DNA of 11,768 bases, from positions 1 to 11,768 of the forward strand of contig CAYTPY010000065.1 of assembly GCA_964439725.1 (NCBI GenBank), in the 5' to 3' direction. The position numbers and the translations under genes are program-made. This DNA is from Croceibacterium_A sp964439725 (GTDB lineage Bacteria > Pseudomonadota > Alphaproteobacteria > Sphingomonadales > Sphingomonadaceae). Below the pieces are notes generated by a model. The model was not told the DNA's origin. It did not search any database and saw only the letters and a list, made by a program, of their open reading frames with translations. Below are positions 6,959 to 11,768 of the stretch, one piece after another. Within the stretch, counting starts at the first letter, position 1. Each line of letters begins with the position of its first letter.

Positions 6959-7965
6959 GCAGCTTCGCCCCGCCCGAGGCGGGCTTCGGCCTCATCGTAA
7001 GCGGAGACAAACGCATGGTCGAGCGAGCCCGAAACGCCGTCTTCGAGCTGAGCCGACAAATCGTCGTATCGCCGCGCGGCTTCCTCAGCGTGAAGGGCAG
7101 CGCGGCTCTTGAGCAGCGCAGCCCGCTTGGCCGCCGCCGCATCGAGTGCAGAGGGTGCGAAGCTTTCGACCGCGTGCCGCAAGCTGCCGCGCAAGCCGGC
7201 GAACGTGGCGACGAGATGGCGTTTCAGGTCTCGGAACGATGCCTGAAGAGCCGCCGGACCCGACAGGAAGCCAGCCGATCCGGCGAGCAACAAATCGATC
7301 GCCAGGCGCTGCGACGGCGCCCACTTGAAGGGGTTGTTTCCTTCGCCGCCGATCGTTGTGCGGGTCAGCTGATAGCGGCGGCGAGCTGCGTTCCGTTCCG
7401 CCATCAGATCGCCAATACCAAGCACCATCTGACGGTACAGCGCGCCCGCCCGGCGCATGACCTCCTCGGGCTCGTCGCTCGACAGGAGGGAAGAGTCGAT
7501 CTGTGCGCCCTCGCAAAAGGCTTCGAACAGCGAACCGTCTCCGGCGCAGAAAGGTGTCGGGGCGTCCTCCCATTCCGTCGGCACGTCGATCGAGGAGCCG
7601 AGCGGGGAGCTTAGGATGATCGTCCCGCCGATGTCGACCGCTTTGGCATGCGGGGCCGGTGCGGCAACGAGGCGGAAGCGCCCCATGCGCAAGCAGGCAG
7701 GCAGCGTGAGCGACGCGAGTTCACCGTCCGGGAAGCGGCGATCGTCAGAAGCATCGAAGACGCCATTGGCCCCGAGCGCGCGCACGCGAATGCCGTCCGG
7801 GCCGGCGTGGAGTTCGCAATGTGCGCGGGAAAGCGCGCAGTCGGGATCAGCGATCGTCCAGTCCGCCCCCGGATCGCGCCCTATGCCAAGCACGCCATGC
7901 TGAAGCAGCCGCGCGTCGATCGGTTGAACGGCGTCGTCGGCATCAAAGAGCTGGAGCATGTACAT
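6955..7965 (-). CDS. tagH: FHA-domain protein with T6SS TagH-type C-terminal domain
   Basis: A 336-residue cytoplasmic phosphothreonine-reading protein. The FHA domain spans about residues 5-100 with its core residues: Gly29-Arg30, Ser46-Arg-Ala-His49 and Asn67-Gly68. After a linker, the C-terminal part (about 145-330) is the alpha-helical domain typical of type VI secretion FHA proteins, recognised by the stretch around GEGNNPFKWAP (207-217), the following AGFLSGPAALQASFRDLKRH region (231-250) and the helix beginning LVATFAGLRGSLR. In Pseudomonas and Agrobacterium such Fha/TagH proteins are phosphorylated by PpkA-type kinases and promote T6SS assembly. The start ATG at 7965 has GGGAG 8 nt upstream; a second ATG two codons later is less well placed. 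It lies 13 nt after the kinase and overlaps the phosphatase start. The T6SS assignment rests on family resemblance recalled by eye. Confidence 0.87.
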   Translation of the reverse strand: MYMLQLFDADDAVQPIDARLLQHGVLGIGRDPGADWTIADPDCALSRAHCELHAGPDGIRVRALGANGVFDASDDRRFPDGELASLTLPACLRMGRFRLVAAPAPHAKAVDIGGTIILSSPLGSSIDVPTEWEDAPTPFCAGDGSLFEAFCEGAQIDSSLLSSDEPEEVMRRAGALYRQMVLGIGDLMAERNAARRRYQLTRTTIGGEGNNPFKWAPSQRLAIDLLLAGSAGFLSGPAALQASFRDLKRHLVATFAGLRGSLRHAVESFAPSALDAAAAKRAALLKSRAALHAEEAARRYDDLSAQLEDGVSGSLDHAFVSAYDEAEARLGRGEAA

Positions 7966-7973
7966 CCGGTGCG

Positions 7974-7978
7974 CTCCC
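7974..7978 (-). promoter_or_regulatory. Shine-Dalgarno of the FHA gene next to the kinase stop codon
   Basis: On the minus strand GGGAG lies 8 nt before the FHA ATG at 7965. It starts immediately after the kinase TAA (7981-7979), so a ribosome ending the kinase sits on this site. The arrangement supports coordinated kinase and FHA synthesis and fixes the ATG at 7965 as start. Confidence 0.6.
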
Positions 7979-9634
7979 TTAGGCCGCGATCCGGGTCGCG
8001 ATCAGCGAAGCTTCGGTTTCAGCGCGCTGTCCGCTGCCCAAAGCCTCTGCTTCCGCCGCAGCCCGATTGAAGGCTTCGAATGTCTCGCCGAACTCGTCTC
8101 GCCGTCGATGGGATATGCGCAGCGCAAAACGGCTCTTACCTGCGTCATTCAGCGCGTCGCGGAGCCGGCGGAGCGGTTTTGCTACCATCGCTCCGCTCAG
8201 ATAACCGACCAACAAGACGACGAGCATCACCAGGCCGGACAGCGCGGCGAGCAACCTTTGAGATGTCACTATGGCCTCATCGAGTGCGGCGCGCCCCAGA
8301 ACGATGTCCACTGTTCCGAACCGGACCCCCGCATAGTCGATCGGTCGTACGAAACGCAGTCCGGCTCCCGAACCCATGTCTGCCGCGTGGGTCATAGCCT
8401 GCTCTGCGGCAACCCGCTGCTCGTGATCCGGCGCGGCGTATGCCTGGCCGATCAGAGCGTCTCGGTTCGCTGCGCGGACGATACCGTTTGAATCGACAAC
8501 GACGATCTCGTGAACGCCCTCCTCTTCGATCGCGGCGGTCACGAACGCCTGGACCGAAGTCCAGTCCTGGTTCTCTGGCGAGAGGCCTGCATTATCGGCC
8601 GCGACTACGGCAGCATTGCCCGCCACGAACGCGGCGATGCTTTGTCCGGAGACACCCGCCATGTGCTCCAAGGCCTGCTCCTGGCGGTTCCACACGGCCT
8701 GGACACTGGCGACCAGACCTATCGCAGTGACCGTTACCAGCGCGAGCGGTAGCTTCACTTTTAATGGAAGTCCGCGGCGGGTCGCAGGCTGCTCTTGCAA
8801 GGCGCGGATCTCGCGGTCGAGCGCTGTCCGCAAGGCGTCGCCGTCCGCAAAGCGTTGATCGGGCTTTTTCGCAAGCAGCTTGTTAATGATGAACTGTAGG
8901 CCAGAGGGGCAGTCGCTCGCCCTTTGATCGATCGGGTCGACCTTATCCTGAGCGATTTGAATCGCGAGCGTGGCAAGGCCCGAAGCGGTGAAGGCAGCTG
9001 TTCCGGTGACCATTTCGTACAGCACTACACCCAGAGAGAACAGGTCGGAGCGATGGTCTACTGGGAGCCCGAGCGCCTGTTCAGGGCTCATGTAGCGAGG
9101 AGTGCCGACGAGTTGCCCAGCCTGAGTCTTGACCAGCGCCGCGCCCTCGGTCTCGCCGACGCGTGCGACACCGAAATCCACAAGCTTGGCGGTCAGGCCA
9201 TCCGACGAGATCAGGATGTTAGAGGGCTTGATGTCGCGGTGGATCACGCCGGCATCATGGGCATACGTCAGGGCGTCGGCGAGCTGGCGGGCCAGATGCA
9301 GCACCCGCTCGAAGGGCATTCGGCCATGCGAGCTGAGTACTTCGTCAAGTGCGCGCCCTTCGACCAATTCCATAGCGATGTAGGACACGCCCTCGACTTG
9401 TCCGACATCGTAGATCGTCGCGATGTTGGCGTGACTGAGCGCGCCGGCCGCACGAGCCTCGCGCAGGAATCGCGCGACGAGCTGTTGATCTTGCGAGTAT
9501 TCCTGCTTCAGGACCTTGATCGCAACGGTGCGCCCGATCTTGGGATCGGTCGCACGGAACAGCTCCGCCATGGCGCCTTCGCCGAGCTTTCCTTCAATCC
9601 TGAACCTGCCAAGCATGATCATCAGGCGCAGCAT
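7979..9634 (-). CDS. Membrane Ser/Thr protein kinase with Cache-like sensor and C-terminal HAMP
   Basis: A 551-residue Hanks-type kinase. The N-terminal kinase domain (about 10-275) is complete: glycine loop GEGAMAELF (18-26), Lys40 in VAIK, Glu59 on helix C, HRDIKPSN (132-139), DFG (153-155) and SPEQ (183-186). A membrane segment follows at about 293-314. Residues 316-458 are predicted outside the membrane: a long helix, then a Cache/PAS-like fold around IVVVDSNGIVRAANRDALIG (377-396). A second membrane segment (about 459-484) leads to a HAMP domain (about 485-530, with PLRRLRDAL and DEFGE). Nothing follows the HAMP. The kinase is therefore tied to the first membrane helix while the HAMP hangs from the second, an unusual order. 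Next to FHA and PP2C it fits the PpkA role in T6SS control, though it lacks the von Willebrand domain of Pseudomonas PpkA. ATGs at 9634, 9622 and 9616 are all possible; 9622 has GAGG 12 nt upstream. Confidence 0.92.
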   Translation of the reverse strand: MLRLMIMLGRFRIEGKLGEGAMAELFRATDPKIGRTVAIKVLKQEYSQDQQLVARFLREARAAGALSHANIATIYDVGQVEGVSYIAMELVEGRALDEVLSSHGRMPFERVLHLARQLADALTYAHDAGVIHRDIKPSNILISSDGLTAKLVDFGVARVGETEGAALVKTQAGQLVGTPRYMSPEQALGLPVDHRSDLFSLGVVLYEMVTGTAAFTASGLATLAIQIAQDKVDPIDQRASDCPSGLQFIINKLLAKKPDQRFADGDALRTALDREIRALQEQPATRRGLPLKVKLPLALVTVTAIGLVASVQAVWNRQEQALEHMAGVSGQSIAAFVAGNAAVVAADNAGLSPENQDWTSVQAFVTAAIEEEGVHEIVVVDSNGIVRAANRDALIGQAYAAPDHEQRVAAEQAMTHAADMGSGAGLRFVRPIDYAGVRFGTVDIVLGRAALDEAIVTSQRLLAALSGLVMLVVLLVGYLSGAMVAKPLRRLRDALNDAGKSRFALRISHRRRDEFGETFEAFNRAAAEAEALGSGQRAETEASLIATRIAA

Positions 9635-9685
9635 CCTCAGTTGCTGCCCCGGTTCTAGACCGCAAGGCTTATCAAGCTGTTACCG

Positions 9686-10435
9686 TCAGCGTTGGGAGCG
9701 CACCGTCGAGGCGATCCGCCGCGCTCGGGCCAGGTCGCGTGCGATGGCGTCATTGCCGGGATCGAGCGCGGCGGCGCGCTGCAGCTGCGCGACGGCATTC
9801 GCGACATGACCTTTGTTGAGCGCAGCCAAGCCGGCGGTTCTGGCCCGTTGTGCACCGGCGGTGTCGACTGCGGGGGCGCGTGTAGCTGAGGCCGGCGGGG
9901 CGGTGCGCGGGGGCTGAGCGGGGTTGGCATCAGGTGTCCGTGCAGTCCGGTTCGTCGGCGTGGCCGCCCCGCGCCTGTCACTTTCCGCGTGAACCGGTTG
10001 GCCGGGTATCTGGATAACTTGCCCGGGCGCAAGAGCGGCGGGGTTGTCGATCGCATTGTAGCGCGCGAGTTGGTACGATTTAAGCCGATTGCCCAAGAAC
10101 TGCTGGGCGAGCGATGCCATCGTGTCCCCTTCAGCCACGGTATAGGCGTAGCTGGCCGGGCCTAGATCCGCTTTGGCGTCGCCGATCATCCCTTGATGGA
10201 GCACGAGCAGCGACGGGTTCATCGGATCGTCCCGCAACGCGCGGTCGAGGAGCTCGCGCGCGTCCTTGGTGTTGCCCGCGTCAAGCAACTCCGCGACGGT
10301 TTCGATGTCCTCAGCGGGCGTGGAGATTGCCTGCATTACACCCGGCCCCGCCTTGGGGTTCGAAGAACAGGCGGCCAGCGAAAGTCCGACCGTGCTGGCA
10401 ACCAGGATGGAAAGGAGCCGTGAGAGATGGGTCAT
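9686..10435 (-). CDS. LysM-domain lipoprotein with TPR-like repeats
   Basis: A 249-residue probable envelope lipoprotein. The signal peptide ends in a lipobox (LAAC, 20-23), giving lipidation at Cys23; Ser24-Ser25 follow, with no Asp at +2, so outer-membrane sorting is likely. A TPR-like helix pair lies at about 43-80 (AELLDAGNTKDARELLDRAL), a LysM peptidoglycan-binding domain at about 96-144 (YTVAEGDTMASLAQQFLG to PGQVIQIP), then a Pro/Ala/Thr-rich linker (about 145-192), and a second TPR-like pair at about 194-230 (AALNKGHVANAVAQLQRAAALDP). Its ATG overlaps the stop of the phosphodiesterase gene as ATGA, with AAAGG 8 nt upstream. It precedes the kinase by 51 nt. A plausible job is linking outer membrane and cell wall, or presenting an envelope signal to the kinase sensor; this is inference. 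It is not recognisable as TssJ. Confidence 0.88.
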   Translation of the reverse strand: MTHLSRLLSILVASTVGLSLAACSSNPKAGPGVMQAISTPAEDIETVAELLDAGNTKDARELLDRALRDDPMNPSLLVLHQGMIGDAKADLGPASYAYTVAEGDTMASLAQQFLGNRLKSYQLARYNAIDNPAALAPGQVIQIPGQPVHAESDRRGAATPTNRTARTPDANPAQPPRTAPPASATRAPAVDTAGAQRARTAGLAALNKGHVANAVAQLQRAAALDPGNDAIARDLARARRIASTVRSQR

Positions 10436-11768
10436 GCGCGGAGCCTTTGCGAAGGTATGGGTTCGTCGGACAAGAGCAGCCGAGCCAGCGCCCGCTGGTC
10501 GCTGGCGAAGGTGATGAAGGCATCGCTGTCCATCGGGGGCGAAAAATAGAAGCCTTGGAAATACCGACAGCCGTGCCGGCGCAGCCAGAGGTACTCATCG
10601 AAGGTCTCCACACCTTCCGCCAGGACCTTGATGTTGAGCCCCCGGCCCAGGGCGAACAAGCTACTGCAAATCGCCTGGCTGTCGCGACGCTTATCCACCC
10701 CGCTCACGAAGGTCCTGTCGATCTTGATCTTGTCGAACGCCAAATTGCGCAACGCGCTCAGGCTGGAGTAGCCGGTGCCGAAATCGTCGATGGCGATCTG
10801 CACGCCGCGCCGCCGCAGGTCGGCGCAGAGCAGGGCGGCCCTAGCATCGTCGGCCAGTGCCACGCTTTCGGTCAGCTCGACTTCCAACGCGTGGGCGGAG
10901 AGGCCATGACGATCTAACGTTCGGGCGATCAGCAGCGCGAGGTCGTCGGCTTCGAGCTGATGCCCGGTCACGTTCACGGCGACACGCAGGTCGCTTGAGC
11001 CGGCCGCCCGCCATGACCTCGCGTCGCGCGATGCTTGGTTGAGCGCCCAAAGTCCGATTTCAAGTGACAGCCCAGCAGTTTCCGCGATGGGAATGAAACG
11101 CGACGGTGGAACAGTGCCGCGTTCCGGATGGTCCCAACGCACGAGCGCCTCGGCGCCGCAAACGCGTCCCTCTCCGGCGTCGATCAGCGGCTGGTACTGC
11201 ATCCGCAATTGACTGCGCGAAAGGGCTTGCCGCAGGTCCTGCTCGACTTGGAACCTATCTCGGGCGACGATGCCTAAATTGGTGCCGCCGACCTGCGGGC
11301 CAATGTCATTGGACCCCGGAACGGCGAAGGCTGAAAGCGTCTGCGATATGATCGACTGCGGCGACGCTAGCCTCCCGTCGAAGGATGCCTTTCGCGTGAC
11401 GATCTCGGGCAGGATCTCGCGGTCCCCGTCCACTATTCGGTCGCCCAAGGCGTAGGCGACCGCATCGATTTCCGCCTGGGCCTTATCTCTCTCTGCGTCG
11501 GGACCGATCCAGATCGCCAAGTGGGAGCGGTCGACCTGAGCCAGAAGGCGGCCTTCTGGGAGCATGCCTGCTATGCGCGTCACGACCTCGAGGAGGAGCC
11601 GCTCGGCAAGCTGGACATCGAAGACGCAGAGCCGGTCGTAGTCGCGGCAAGAAAGCAGCGCCAAGGTTCCGGTGCCATCCGCTGACATCCTCGATGCGAG
11701 GCGCTCGCGAGTAGGAAGACCCGTAACCGAGTGTGTGAGGTACAAGCGGTGTTCTTGGGCTGTCAGTC
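10432..11768 (-). CDS. EAL-domain c-di-GMP phosphodiesterase with degenerate GGDEF (5' end beyond window)
   Basis: A cyclic di-GMP hydrolase (to pGpG). Counting from a TTG at 11745 there are 437 residues, but the frame stays open to the window edge and the extra codons (LTAQEHR) look like the helix that normally leads into a GGDEF domain, so the true start is probably outside. Residues about 5-150 resemble GGDEF (VTGLPTRERL at 7-16), yet the signature loop is replaced by LLAQVDRSHLAIWI (67-80), so cyclase activity is unlikely. The EAL domain (about 165-425) retains its catalytic set: Glu199 in AEAL, Asn258, Glu293 in ELTES, Asp320-Asp321 in DDFGTGYSSL, Lys341, Glu377 and Glu380 in AEGVET, and Gln397 in YFQGFYF, so it should be active. 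A PAS, REC or membrane domain may lie upstream. It is the first visible gene of the leftward operon and overlaps the lipoprotein gene by 4 nt. Confidence 0.9.
   Translation of the reverse strand, partial: LTAQEHRLYLTHSVTGLPTRERLASRMSADGTGTLALLSCRDYDRLCVFDVQLAERLLLEVVTRIAGMLPEGRLLAQVDRSHLAIWIGPDAERDKAQAEIDAVAYALGDRIVDGDREILPEIVTRKASFDGRLASPQSIISQTLSAFAVPGSNDIGPQVGGTNLGIVARDRFQVEQDLRQALSRSQLRMQYQPLIDAGEGRVCGAEALVRWDHPERGTVPPSRFIPIAETAGLSLEIGLWALNQASRDARSWRAAGSSDLRVAVNVTGHQLEADDLALLIARTLDRHGLSAHALEVELTESVALADDARAALLCADLRRRGVQIAIDDFGTGYSSLSALRNLAFDKIKIDRTFVSGVDKRRDSQAICSSLFALGRGLNIKVLAEGVETFDEYLWLRRHGCRYFQGFYFSPPMDSDAFITFASDQRALARLLLSDEPIPSQRLRA

Noticed and set aside
7648..8070. Plus-strand frames opposite the FHA and kinase genes
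   Set aside because: Arg-rich shadow translations of conserved minus-strand genes, with no motif.
9635..9685. Gap between lipoprotein and kinase genes examined for a promoter or terminator
   Set aside because: No convincing promoter boxes or hairpin with a T tract were seen, so the genes are taken as one operon.

Overview
The window looks like chromosomal DNA of a GC-rich alphaproteobacterium, most likely a sphingomonad (Sphingomonas/Novosphingobium/Sphingobium type). This is judged from gene content and protein style: a large TonB-dependent receptor paired with aromatic catabolism genes, and a salicylaldehyde/vanillin-type aldehyde dehydrogenase. No rRNA, tRNA, IS element, phage gene or CRISPR array was seen.

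Left half (about 1-6136): an aromatic-compound module. A MarR-family regulator, cut by the left edge, reads leftward. It is divergent from a rightward four-gene run: a TonB-dependent outer-membrane receptor, an NAD(P)-dependent aromatic aldehyde dehydrogenase, 4-hydroxybenzoate 3-monooxygenase (pobA) and an exported DUF3237 protein. Gaps between these genes are 42 nt, a 1-nt overlap and 19 nt, so one transcript is likely. The simplest reading is that the receptor imports an aromatic substrate, the dehydrogenase oxidises a 4-hydroxybenzaldehyde-like aldehyde to the acid, and PobA hydroxylates 4-hydroxybenzoate to protocatechuate. The divergent gap holds two tandem copies of a 15-nt near-palindrome that could be the MarR operator. 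A strong hairpin overlaps the last stop codon and probably ends the transcript.

Right half (about 6212-11768): five genes all reading leftward, tightly packed and probably one operon. In transcription order they are an EAL-domain c-di-GMP phosphodiesterase with a degenerate GGDEF domain (its 5' end probably lies beyond the right edge), a LysM/TPR lipoprotein, a membrane Ser/Thr kinase with a Cache-like sensor and a C-terminal HAMP domain, an FHA protein with a type VI secretion TagH-type C-terminal domain, and a PP2C phosphatase. Kinase, FHA and phosphatase match the threonine-phosphorylation pathway that controls type VI secretion in other bacteria. No T6SS structural gene is in the window. 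The lipoprotein and the phosphodiesterase suggest that envelope sensing and c-di-GMP are tied into the switch.

The two halves converge at about 6137-6211 and show no obvious functional link. All assignments are from reading the sequence; no database search was run.
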